From: DAIOEK01 sp963721445
Lineage (GTDB): Bacteria > Chloroflexota > Anaerolineae > Anaerolineales > Anaerolineaceae
DNA length: 64,000 nt
Assembly (NCBI GenBank): GCA_963721445.1
Contig: CAVRIZ010000005.1
Location: forward strand, 1,364,001 to 1,428,000
Direction of reading: 5' to 3'
Notes under the pieces: model-generated
The model's database searches: none
Seen by the model: the letters and a program-made list of their open reading frames with translations, nothing else
What the model was told of the DNA's origin: nothing
Made by a program: the position numbers and the translations under genes
Shown here: positions 33,546 to 42,146 of the stretch, one piece after another
How positions within the stretch are numbered: the first letter of the stretch is position 1
How the letters are laid out: every line of letters starts with the position of its first letter

Positions 33546-36005
33546 ATGGATAACAGCCTGATCCAACCAGTCGATATTGACCAGCAAATGCGCACGGCGT
33601 ATCTCGATTACGCAATGAGCGTAATCGTCTCCCGAGCTCTACCGGATGCCCGTGATGGCTTAAAACCGGTTCATCGCCGAATCCTTTTCGCCATGAACGA
33701 ATTATCGATGCGTTCGAATGCGTCCTACAAAAAATCGGCTCGCATCGTAGGTGAAGTGTTGGGTAAATATCACCCGCACGGCGATTCGTCCGTCTATGAC
33801 GCGATGGCTCGTATGGTTCAAGACTTTTCCATGCGCTATCCACTCGTGGATGGGCAGGGTAACTTTGGATCTGTAGACGGCGATGCACCGGCGGCGATGC
33901 GTTATACCGAAGCCCGAATGGGCAAGATGGCCGAAGAGCTTCTGGCAGACATCGATAAAAACACCGTCGATTTCGCGGATAACTTTGACGGTTCACTACA
34001 GGAACCCACCGTCTTACCCTCGCGATTGCCGAACCTATTGCTCAATGGTTCGTCAGGCATCGCGGTCGGAATGGCGACCAACATCCCACCCCATAACCTG
34101 AAAGAGTTGATCAATGCGGTAGTCTATCTGATCGACAATTATGATGAACGGGAAGAGATCACCACCGACCAGTTGATGGAATTCCTGACTGGCCCCGATT
34201 TTCCTACAGGCGGAATTATTGTAGGACGGGAAAGTATTCGACAGGCATATTCCACCGGACGTGGAAAATTGACCGTCCGTGGTCAGGCGCATATTGAAGA
34301 ATTTAAATCCGGTAGAAACGCCATCATTATTACCGAGATTCCGTATCAGGTGAACAAATCCACGCTGATCGAAAGAATCGCGGAACTCGCCCAGAATGAA
34401 AAAATTGACGCCATAACCGACCTGCGCGATGAATCAGACCGGCGTGGCATGAGTATTGTGATCGAGTTAAAGCGCGGCGCACAGGCAAAGAAAGTCCTCA
34501 ATCAATTATATAAATATACGGCGCTTCAAACGACGTATGGGGTTCACCTGCTTGCCCTGGTAAATAATGAGCCGCGCGTTTTATCGTTGCGGAGGGCATT
34601 ACAGGTCTTCATCGATCACCGCGAGACCGTGATAAAGCGCCGGTCCCAGTACGAACTCGACAAAGCGTTGGCGCGATTACATATTCTCGATGGGTACTTA
34701 ATCGCGTTGGCGAACCTGGATGAAGTGATCAAGACCATCCGCGAATCAAAAGATGCAGAAACAGCCCGAACCGCACTGATGGAACGCTTCAAGCTCAGCG
34801 AGGAACAAGCGCAGGCTATTCTCGATCTGCAATTACGAAGATTAGCCGCATTGGAACGATTGAAGATCGAGGAAGAACATGCCCAGGTACTGGAACGTAT
34901 TGCATACCTGGAAGATCTGCTGGCTAACCCCAAGAAGATCTTGACCGTAATCAAAGAAGATTTACTGGAATTATCAGATAAGTATGGCGATGATCGGCGG
35001 ACACAGATTACAGCAGAAGCCAATGAGGAATTCAGAGAAGAAGACCTGGTAACTGACGAGGCTATCCTTATTTCTATCACCCAAAAAGGATACATCAAAC
35101 GGGTTTCGATGGCTACCTACCGGACTCAAGCACGGGGAGGCAGGGGCGTCATCGGGCAAAATGTGCGGAATGAAGACGAGGTTATCGTCTTATTGCCTGC
35201 GCACACACTCGATACGGTTTTATTCTTCTCCGATCGAGGAAAGGTCTACTCTGAAAAAGCCTACCAGATTCCTGATGCTGGACGAACTGACCGCGGCATA
35301 TCGATCATGAATATTCTCAATATGAGCGGAGACGAAAGAATTACAGCGGCAGTAGTTGTTCATAGCTTTGCTGATGCGGCATTTTGCACCCTAGCAACGG
35401 TAAGAGGACGTGTGAAACGCATGCCGCTCAGTGAGTTGGCATCAGTACGACCGTCGGGATTGATTGCGATAAATCTGGCTGAAGGCGATCAACTTGGTTG
35501 GGCGCTTTTGACCGGTGGTAAGAATGAGATCATCATGGTGACCGCGAATGGACTCGCGCTGCGATACTCGGAAGAAAAGATCCGGCCAATGGGACGTTCC
35601 GCGGCAGGAGTCATTGGCATTCGATTACGCCCAGGCGACCAGGTTGCCGGTGTGGAAGTAGTAGAAAATGATGCAGATCTGTTGGTTGTGACTGAAGGCG
35701 GATATGGAAAGCGCACGCCGTTGATTGAATATCACCCCAAAGGACGAGGTTCGCAGGGCTTGACGACCATCAATCAAAACAAAATGGACCTCATCGGGCA
35801 GATTGCTGCCGCAAGGGTAGTGAAAGACTCGGATGATCTGACGTTGATATCTTCGAATGGTGTCATGTTACGGTTGAAAGTGAATAAACTGAGCCGGTCC
35901 GGAAGGTCCACCCAGGGATCCCATGTGATGGGCTTGGAGAAGGGCGATCACGTCGCATCGCTGGCGAGAATTCCGGAAGTATTAGAAGAACCCACTCAGG
36001 AATGA
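33546..36005 (+). CDS. gyrA: DNA gyrase subunit A
   Basis: 819 residues. Gyrase A cuts and re-joins DNA as part of negative supercoiling. The catalytic Tyr is at about residue 120 (APAAMRYTEARM). The quinolone-determining region reads HPHGDSSVYD with Ser and Asp at the usual positions. The C-terminal propeller carries a GyrA-box-like QARGGRG, which favours GyrA over ParC. gyrB is not in the window. A GAGG ribosome site precedes the ATG. Confidence 0.97.
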   Translation: MDNSLIQPVDIDQQMRTAYLDYAMSVIVSRALPDARDGLKPVHRRILFAMNELSMRSNASYKKSARIVGEVLGKYHPHGDSSVYDAMARMVQDFSMRYPLVDGQGNFGSVDGDAPAAMRYTEARMGKMAEELLADIDKNTVDFADNFDGSLQEPTVLPSRLPNLLLNGSSGIAVGMATNIPPHNLKELINAVVYLIDNYDEREEITTDQLMEFLTGPDFPTGGIIVGRESIRQAYSTGRGKLTVRGQAHIEEFKSGRNAIIITEIPYQVNKSTLIERIAELAQNEKIDAITDLRDESDRRGMSIVIELKRGAQAKKVLNQLYKYTALQTTYGVHLLALVNNEPRVLSLRRALQVFIDHRETVIKRRSQYELDKALARLHILDGYLIALANLDEVIKTIRESKDAETARTALMERFKLSEEQAQAILDLQLRRLAALERLKIEEEHAQVLERIAYLEDLLANPKKILTVIKEDLLELSDKYGDDRRTQITAEANEEFREEDLVTDEAILISITQKGYIKRVSMATYRTQARGGRGVIGQNVRNEDEVIVLLPAHTLDTVLFFSDRGKVYSEKAYQIPDAGRTDRGISIMNILNMSGDERITAAVVVHSFADAAFCTLATVRGRVKRMPLSELASVRPSGLIAINLAEGDQLGWALLTGGKNEIIMVTANGLALRYSEEKIRPMGRSAAGVIGIRLRPGDQVAGVEVVENDADLLVVTEGGYGKRTPLIEYHPKGRGSQGLTTINQNKMDLIGQIAAARVVKDSDDLTLISSNGVMLRLKVNKLSRSGRSTQGSHVMGLEKGDHVASLARIPEVLEEPTQE

Positions 36006-36047
36006 CCGAACCTGTCTTGATTTTGTGAACCATCAAATATAACGCGA

Positions 36048-36075
36048 AGACCCCCGAATTTCATCGGGGGTCTTT
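36048..36075. terminator. intrinsic terminator between gyrA and gdhA
   Basis: 10-bp stem AGACCCCCGA / TCGGGGGTCT with an ATTTCA loop and TTC after it. It sits between the convergent ends of gyrA and the glutamate dehydrogenase gene and may serve both. Confidence 0.8.
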
Positions 36076-36111
36076 CACGGAAGGAGGTAAGTGAACCGGT
36101 AATATCAGAGA

Positions 36112-37398
36112 TTAGATCCAGCCGCGAAGTTCCATGGCTTTCACGACACGGGCGATGGCGACCATATAGGCTGCGTCGCGCATGTACACTTTTTCCTTGG
36201 TGGCCATATCATAGACACCGTTGAACGCCAGGGTCATCTTAGTGTCCAACTTTTCCAATACTTCCTGGTGAGTCCAGTAGAAATTCATATCATTCTGGAC
36301 ACCTTCAAAATAAGAACAAGTCACGCCACCGGCATTGCAAAGGAAATCCGGGATCATGAAGACACCGCGGCTCTTGAAGACTTCGTCCGCTTCAGGTGTG
36401 GTGGGGCCATTGGCGCCTTCCGCAACCACACGGATGCGCTTGCTGACTTTCTGAATGGTCTCGGCGTTCACCTGGCCTTCGAGCGCAGCCGGGATGAGGA
36501 CATCAGCTTCTTTGGTAATCCAGGCATTGCCATCTTCGATCACATAGCCAGCGTCGCGGGCTTTATTCTTGTCGATGGATCCGTACTGGTCAGTGATGGT
36601 CATCAGGAAGCGCGGATCAATACCGTCTTTCTTGCTGACGGTGTAGGAGGTGCGATCTTCGCGATCCCAATAAGAGACGCAGGCAACCTGTCCTTTGAGC
36701 ATTTCAATAAATCCGATTGCTGCATATTGGGATACGTTGCCAAAACCCTGAACTGCAGCAATCGACTTGGAAGGATCGAGATTTAATTGTTTCATGGCTT
36801 CGCGAACGGTGTAGATCACGCCATAGCCGGTCGCTTCGGTGCGGCCAAGAGATCCACCGCCCCCCACCGGTTTCCCTGTGATGACGCCCGGCGTATACTG
36901 ACCGACCAGCTTGCTGTATTCATCCATCATCCAACCCATCATCTGCGGGGTGGTTCCAACATCCGGGGCTGGAACATCCTGGCGTGGACCGACATTCTTC
37001 CACATGATGTCCATGTAACCGCGGACCAGTCTTTCTTTTTCAGCTACAGAGAGGGTGGCCGGATCGACCACGACCCCGCCTTTACCGCCGCCCAATGGGA
37101 TATCAGCGACGGCGCATTTCCAAGTCATCCACATTGCCAGCGCGCGAATGGTGTCGATAGTCTCTGAGGGGTGGAATCGAATTCCGCCCTTGTTTGGACC
37201 ACGGGCATCATTGTGCTGGACGCGGTAACCATTGAAAACACGCATGGTTCCATCGTCCATACGAACAGGAATGCGGAAGTGATACTCACGGGCAGGCCAC
37301 CGGAGGACTTCGCTCACCTGTGGATCGAGCTTAAGTAGACCGGCAACATGATCAAACTGACGCTGCGCCATTTCAAACGCATTGGTTGTTACTGCCAT
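36112..37398 (-). CDS. gdhA: Glu/Leu/Phe/Val-type (glutamate) dehydrogenase
   Basis: 428 residues. The catalytic Lys region (RVQHNDARGPNKGGIRFH, MTWKCAVADIPLGGGKGGV), the PAPDVGTTPQMMGWMMDEYS block and the Rossmann fold (AAVQGFGNVSQYAAIGFIEML) match hexameric glutamate dehydrogenases, which interconvert glutamate and 2-oxoglutarate plus ammonia. Nicotinamide specificity cannot be told. An AGAGGAG ribosome site precedes the ATG. Its leader contains a terminator-like hairpin and a promoter further upstream. Confidence 0.93.
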   Translation of the reverse strand: MAVTTNAFEMAQRQFDHVAGLLKLDPQVSEVLRWPAREYHFRIPVRMDDGTMRVFNGYRVQHNDARGPNKGGIRFHPSETIDTIRALAMWMTWKCAVADIPLGGGKGGVVVDPATLSVAEKERLVRGYMDIMWKNVGPRQDVPAPDVGTTPQMMGWMMDEYSKLVGQYTPGVITGKPVGGGGSLGRTEATGYGVIYTVREAMKQLNLDPSKSIAAVQGFGNVSQYAAIGFIEMLKGQVACVSYWDREDRTSYTVSKKDGIDPRFLMTITDQYGSIDKNKARDAGYVIEDGNAWITKEADVLIPAALEGQVNAETIQKVSKRIRVVAEGANGPTTPEADEVFKSRGVFMIPDFLCNAGGVTCSYFEGVQNDMNFYWTHQEVLEKLDTKMTLAFNGVYDMATKEKVYMRDAAYMVAIARVVKAMELRGWI

Positions 37399-37436
37399 TG
37401 GTATCTCCTCTCAAGATGTGGAATTGGGCTATGGAC

Positions 37437-37469
37437 AAAAAAAATAGCGGGCATATCGGAATGCCCGCT
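37437..37469 (-). terminator. intrinsic terminator in the gdhA leader (possible attenuator)
   Basis: 9-bp stem AGCGGGCAT / ATGCCCGCT with a 6-nt loop, followed on the minus strand by TATTTTTTTT. It lies downstream of the TTGACG/TATCCT promoter and upstream of the gdhA ATG, so transcripts from that promoter must read through it. It also closes gatB. Confidence 0.8.
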
Positions 37470-37544
37470 GGTTATTATGAACTTGCTTGCGACCGGATAA
37501 GTTGCAATAGGATCATATTCGACACCTGTCCACGCTACAATTAA

Positions 37545-37573
37545 AGGATACAGGAAGAACTAAAACACGTCAA
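37545..37573 (-). promoter_or_regulatory. putative gdhA promoter
   Basis: On the minus strand TTGACG (37573-37568), 17 bp, TATCCT (37550-37545). The predicted start is near 37538, about 70 bp ahead of the terminator hairpin and 140 bp ahead of the gdhA ATG. Confidence 0.55.
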
Positions 37574-37621
37574 TATGATTAACGGCAGAATCCTGTGTGA
37601 TGTCCATCCTCTTTCATCTAA

Positions 37622-39091
37622 TTAATCAGATGATTTGGTTTTCAGATTCGTCAGCGCAATATTCAATAGCTTGCGAACCAATTCAGGTGATGCCTGGCCC
37701 TTTGTGCTTGCCATCACCTGACCGAAGAACCAGTTGGAGAGGGTCTCTTTTCCGGCCAGATAACTGGCTGTCTCTTTTGGGTTCTCGCGTATGGTGTCAT
37801 CGATCAGGGTTTGAAGGAAAGATTCATCTACGATCTGCGAAAAGCCTTTCTCGAGGATGATCTGATCTGCATCTTTCCCGGATATGAACATGTCTTCCAG
37901 CACACTCTTCGCTATGCTCAGATTGATCTGTCCCCTCCCTGCTGCCCGAATCAATCCAGCCATACGATCAGCAGGAATGGGAATGCGATCTGTTTCCAGG
38001 TTTGCGTTTTTCATCAGGCTCAACAACTCACCGGTAATCCAGTTGGCGGCGGTCTTGGGTTGTATATCTTCTCTGTCCAAAAGGATGGCCTCATAATATT
38101 CCGCCAGCCAGGGATCAGCGGACAGAATCCGTGCGTCGTAATCGCTCAGGCCATATTGCTGGATGAATCTGAATAGCTTGCGTTCGGGTAGCTCCGGCAG
38201 GTCGTGTTTGATCTGTTTCAGCCAATTGGAATCGATCACCAATGGAGGTAGGTCCGGTTCGGGGAAATAGCGATAATCGTGCGCTTCCTCTTTATTTCGT
38301 TGGGAAAAAGTGTATCCTTCCGCGTCATTCCAACCGACTGTCTCCTGTATCACCCGGCCGCCAGATTCAACCACCTGTATCTGACGTTGGATCTCATACG
38401 TGATCGAACGTTCCAACGCCTTGAAGCTGTTCAGATTCTTGATCTCGGTCCGGGTATTCAACAATTCCGTACAGGTAGGGCGGATGGAGACATTCGCCTC
38501 AAAGCGAATAGCGCCTTTTTCCATGTCGCAGGTGCTTACGCCGATATAACGCAGAATCGCCCGTAACGCGATGGAGTACTCACGCGCTTCCTCCACAGTC
38601 CGCATGTCCGGCTCGGTGACGATCTCAAGCAGAGGGATCCCGGCTCGATTGAGGTCGACCAATGTACAGGGATCTTTCTCCCGATGGACATGGGTCAGCT
38701 TGCCGGTATCTTCTTCCAAGTGCGCCCGGCGAATGCGAATCAACTTTTCCCCCTTGCTGGTCTTAATGGTCAAGTGTCCGTTTACAGCCAGAGGTTCTTC
38801 GTATTGTGAGATCTGATACCCTTTGGGCAGGTCAGGGTAAAAATAATTCTTCCGTGCAAAAATACTGGTGGGTTTGATCTCGCAATCCAATGCCAACGCT
38901 GCACGGATTCCGAGTTCGACTGCCTGACGATTCAAAACAGGTAATGTTCCGGGCATACCCAGGCAAACCGGACAGACCGCGCTGTTGGGTGGCGCGTAAA
39001 TGACATCCACCACCGGACATCCGCAGAACATCTTTGAAACGGTCTTTAATTCTGTGTGGACTTCCAGACCGATGACGGTTTCCCAGTTCAT
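37622..39091 (-). CDS. gatB: Asp-tRNA(Asn)/Glu-tRNA(Gln) amidotransferase subunit B
   Basis: 489 residues with GatB blocks: WETVIGLEVHTELKT, FCGCPVV plus CPVCLGMPG (zinc-binding Cys pairs), PTSIFARKNYFYPDLPKGYQ and RFEANVSIRP. The C-terminal YqeY-like tail is complete. GatB phosphorylates and transfers ammonia onto misacylated tRNA in the GatCAB complex. It lies several genes away from gatC-gatA but on the same strand. Confidence 0.97.
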   Translation of the reverse strand: MNWETVIGLEVHTELKTVSKMFCGCPVVDVIYAPPNSAVCPVCLGMPGTLPVLNRQAVELGIRAALALDCEIKPTSIFARKNYFYPDLPKGYQISQYEEPLAVNGHLTIKTSKGEKLIRIRRAHLEEDTGKLTHVHREKDPCTLVDLNRAGIPLLEIVTEPDMRTVEEAREYSIALRAILRYIGVSTCDMEKGAIRFEANVSIRPTCTELLNTRTEIKNLNSFKALERSITYEIQRQIQVVESGGRVIQETVGWNDAEGYTFSQRNKEEAHDYRYFPEPDLPPLVIDSNWLKQIKHDLPELPERKLFRFIQQYGLSDYDARILSADPWLAEYYEAILLDREDIQPKTAANWITGELLSLMKNANLETDRIPIPADRMAGLIRAAGRGQINLSIAKSVLEDMFISGKDADQIILEKGFSQIVDESFLQTLIDDTIRENPKETASYLAGKETLSNWFFGQVMASTKGQASPELVRKLLNIALTNLKTKSSD

Positions 39092-39115
39092 GTAAATCTA
39101 AGCGATTCTATGGAA

Positions 39116-40279
39116 TTATCCTTGCCTCCGCATGAATTTTTCCATGCGGTGCAGGGCTTCTTCTATCTTTTCAAACGCGGTGGCATAGGAGATACGGACA
39201 AAGCCTTCTCCGCCTGCGCCAAACGCATTTCCTGGGACCAACGCCACCTTCTCTTCATGCAGCAAGCGTTCGGCGAAGGTCTCTTCATCCAGCCCACTAA
39301 CGGTAATGCGGGGAAATGCATAGAAGGCGCCATGTGGTTCAACCGTGGTCAGACCCAGGCGATTGAGTCCGGCAACCAGGAAGGTGCGCCGGCGGTCATA
39401 TTCTGCCACCATCTCCTGAACGTGTTTCTCTCCATGGAGCAATCCCTCGAGAGCTGCTCGTTGACTCATGGTGGGGGCGGACATGATGGTGTATTGGTGA
39501 ACCCGGACCATGGCTCTGATAAATTCTGCCGGAGCAGCCGCATACCCAATACGCCAGCCGGTCATGGCATAGTCTTTGCTGAAACCACCCAATAAAATAG
39601 TGCGGCTATGCATGCCATCCAGAGCCGGGAAACAAACATGCTCCACCCCATACACGAGACGGTCATAGATCTCATCCGAGATCACGATGATATCGTGTTT
39701 TTCTGCCAGGGCTGCAATCCGGATCATCACATCCCGCGAAGCGACAGCGCCGGTGGGGTTGTTCGGGTAACCGATCAAAATGGCTTTCGTGCGTGAGGTG
39801 ATGGCTCTTTCAATATCATCCGGATCGGGATTGAACTGGTTTTCCATCCGGCAGGGAATCTCAACGGGCACACCGCCAGCAAGAATGACTTCTGCCTGGT
39901 AAGAGACAAAACAGGGGGTTGGGATGATCACCTCGTCACCCTGCTCAAGGATTGAAGTGAATGCCAGATAAAGCGCTTCACTGACTCCGACCGTTAGGAT
40001 TATTTCCGTTTCAGGTTGGTAGGTTACACCATACATCCGTTGCAGATGGGCGCCGAGAGCCTGTCTGACTTCCAGAATTCCTGCGTTCGAGGTGTAATGA
40101 GTATCCCCATTCCGAAGGGATTGGATCCCTGCTTCCAGGATCGGCTTAGGTGTAGTAAAATCTGGCTCCCCGATCCCCAGGGAGATGACATCCTGCATCG
40201 TTGCAGCAATGTCAAAGAATTTCCGGATTCCCGATGGCTTGAGTGTCGCCACACGCTTCGAGATGTACGATTCGCGCAT
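39116..40279 (-). CDS. class I/II pyridoxal-phosphate aminotransferase
   Basis: 387 residues, fold type I. It has YPNNPTGAVASRDV, the ISDEIYDRLVYG aspartate site and the PLP lysine segment LLGGFSKDYAMTGWRIGYAA. Closest in look to the AspC/PatA group; substrate (aspartate, aromatic or alanine) is not resolved. It is 24 bp upstream of gatB on the same strand. Confidence 0.92.
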   Translation of the reverse strand: MRESYISKRVATLKPSGIRKFFDIAATMQDVISLGIGEPDFTTPKPILEAGIQSLRNGDTHYTSNAGILEVRQALGAHLQRMYGVTYQPETEIILTVGVSEALYLAFTSILEQGDEVIIPTPCFVSYQAEVILAGGVPVEIPCRMENQFNPDPDDIERAITSRTKAILIGYPNNPTGAVASRDVMIRIAALAEKHDIIVISDEIYDRLVYGVEHVCFPALDGMHSRTILLGGFSKDYAMTGWRIGYAAAPAEFIRAMVRVHQYTIMSAPTMSQRAALEGLLHGEKHVQEMVAEYDRRRTFLVAGLNRLGLTTVEPHGAFYAFPRITVSGLDEETFAERLLHEEKVALVPGNAFGAGGEGFVRISYATAFEKIEEALHRMEKFMRRQG

Positions 40280-40309
40280 TGGATCTCCTTGAATTGCAGA
40301 ATGGATTGC

Positions 40310-40525
40310 TTACTCTTCCTGCCCTGACCAGAGTGCTTTCTCTTCCTGATAATATAGCTTAAAAACCCGTTCTTTGTTGGTAATTACCCGAAAAATCAAT
40401 CCATCCGGTAGACGGGAGCGCGAAATGATGGATTTGATCTCCAATTTTTCGTCTCCCCAATCAAATGCAACCGGTCGCTGTGGGTAACTATCATCGGACC
40501 GGCAAACAACATTTATTTCCTGCAT
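40310..40525 (-). CDS. small conserved hypothetical protein
   Basis: 71 residues, with RPVAFDWGDEKLEIKSIISR and IFRVITNKERVFKLYYQEEKA, a short beta-rich fold, similar in pattern to DUF6504-type proteins that follow DNA repair polymerases elsewhere, though this is only a suggestion. It starts 13 bp inside the 3' end of the nucleotidyltransferase gene. Function unknown. Confidence 0.6.
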   Translation of the reverse strand: MQEINVVCRSDDSYPQRPVAFDWGDEKLEIKSIISRSRLPDGLIFRVITNKERVFKLYYQEEKALWSGQEE

Positions 40526-41529
40526 ACAACCCGGCAGGTATCTCCGATATCCAGGCTGCCCTTCGCTCCATCCACGAGAGTATTTCGCCCGATCAGCGAT
40601 TTGTTCAAAACGGACGCTTTTATTGTCGTACCCGCGTCAACAATCGTGTCGCTGAGAGTACTCCCTTCCACAGTGCAGCCCTTGGCAATGGATGAATACG
40701 GACCGATTTCTGAAGACCGGATCACTGCCTCGGGATGAATGTTGACTGGATGATGAATGGTCACCCTGGCTTCGGGTGGGAAGACGGGATTGTTAGCCCT
40801 GCCATGATCCAGCATAAATTGGTTTGTTTCCAGGATGGCTTCCGGCGTACCCGCATCCAACCAGATATCTACTTCCATGGTTTTCATCTTTGCGCCGCGT
40901 TCCAGATAGATATTGGTCGCTTCAGTCAGGAAATACTCTCCTTTGAAGGTACGACCGACTTCCAGTTGAGTCTGGATCGCTGACATGATCATCTTTGCAT
41001 CGCGATAATAGTACAATCCAATGACTACCCGGTTGTTATCCATCACGGTTGGTTTTTCCACCATACGGGTCACATAGCCATCGGCATTGATTTCGGCGAC
41101 ACCAAAACGACGCGGATCTTCCATCCGTTTGACCCAGGCAATTCCATCCAGGTCGGTTGTCCCAAGGACGGAAAAATCTGTTTCAGCTAACGTATCTGAA
41201 AAGACCACCATCATTGGCCCGTGGAGGTAATCCTTTGCCAGCCATAACGCTTGGGATTGCCCCTGCATCTGTTCCTGAACTACATAATGCGCTTTCACGT
41301 TGGGGTAGCGTTCTCCCATATATTCGCGAATTTGATCGCCGAGGTAACCAATAATGAATATAAGCTCCACATTTTCCGGCTCGGGCAGGGTTTTAAAACT
41401 CTCAAGCAAATGGTCGAGGACGGTCTTCCCCGCGACTTGTATGAGCGGTTTGGGTTTGGACCAGGTATGAGGTCGCATTCGGGAGCCCAGTCCAGCCATT
41501 GGTATAGCAATTTTCAGCGTTTCTTTCAT
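40513..41529 (-). CDS. sugar-1-phosphate nucleotidyltransferase with left-handed beta-helix tail
   Basis: 338 residues from the ATG at 41529. Nucleotidyltransferase motif AIPMAGLGSRMRPHTWSKPKPLIQVAGKTVLDHL, sugar-binding VEKPTVMDNN region, and a C-terminal hexapeptide-repeat domain (VNIHPEAVIRSSEIGPYSSIAKG, STLSDTIVDAGTTIKASVL). It resembles glucose-1-phosphate thymidylyltransferases of the long (RmlA3-like) class; the exact sugar is not certain. Probably feeds cell-surface sugar synthesis. Confidence 0.85.
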   Translation of the reverse strand: MKETLKIAIPMAGLGSRMRPHTWSKPKPLIQVAGKTVLDHLLESFKTLPEPENVELIFIIGYLGDQIREYMGERYPNVKAHYVVQEQMQGQSQALWLAKDYLHGPMMVVFSDTLAETDFSVLGTTDLDGIAWVKRMEDPRRFGVAEINADGYVTRMVEKPTVMDNNRVVIGLYYYRDAKMIMSAIQTQLEVGRTFKGEYFLTEATNIYLERGAKMKTMEVDIWLDAGTPEAILETNQFMLDHGRANNPVFPPEARVTIHHPVNIHPEAVIRSSEIGPYSSIAKGCTVEGSTLSDTIVDAGTTIKASVLNKSLIGRNTLVDGAKGSLDIGDTCRVVCRK

Positions 41530-41576
41530 CTGCTTTTTCCCTCTTGTTAAGCGCACATCTGTTTGTAAATTGTCAC

Positions 41577-42134
41577 CTATCGATAAATAGCGAAACCCAG
41601 TCCTGCCGCCCCAAGAATGATGTAAACAGGGTTGATCCTGGTAAAAACTAATAATCCGAAAGCCACCAGGGCAATCAATAACTTATCCCAACCCAGCGTA
41701 AAAGCCTGCAACGGTCCAAATTTGCGGATGTTAAAAACCGTCATCGCCATTTCATAGGCTGTCCAGAGCAGAAGCCCAACCACCACAGGCCTGACCGCAG
41801 ATAACATGGCGGCAATTGCTTTGCTATCCTTGATGCCATAGAAAAAGATGACCAGGACAAGCATAAGCAGGGTTGCGGGTACGACCGTTCCAATGACTGC
41901 GGCTACGGCTCCCCAAATACCAGCCAATTTGTATCCAATAAAGGCTGAAACCTGTGGCGATATGGGACCTGGGAGTGCGTTGCCAAATGCAACCGCGTCC
42001 GCGAATTCGGGTGCGGTCACCCAGCCAACGCTGGTTACTTCACGCTGCATCAACGCCAGGGAAGCCGGACCACCTCCCCAACTGAACAGGGCTACCCGGG
42101 TAAACAACAAGAAAATTTGCCAGAGCAATTCCAT
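41577..42134 (-). CDS. chromate transporter family protein (single domain)
   Basis: 185 residues, the short half-size form. Starts ELLWQIFLLFTRVALFSWGGG with the SWGGGPASLALMQREV and FADAVAFGNALPGPISPQVSAFIGY motifs of the CHR family. Short ChrA proteins usually work as pairs; no second copy is next to it. It starts 13 bp before the M3 peptidase stop on the same strand. Confidence 0.9.
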   Translation of the reverse strand: MELLWQIFLLFTRVALFSWGGGPASLALMQREVTSVGWVTAPEFADAVAFGNALPGPISPQVSAFIGYKLAGIWGAVAAVIGTVVPATLLMLVLVIFFYGIKDSKAIAAMLSAVRPVVVGLLLWTAYEMAMTVFNIRKFGPLQAFTLGWDKLLIALVAFGLLVFTRINPVYIILGAAGLGFAIYR

Positions 42135-42146
42135 GACAGCTCCAGT

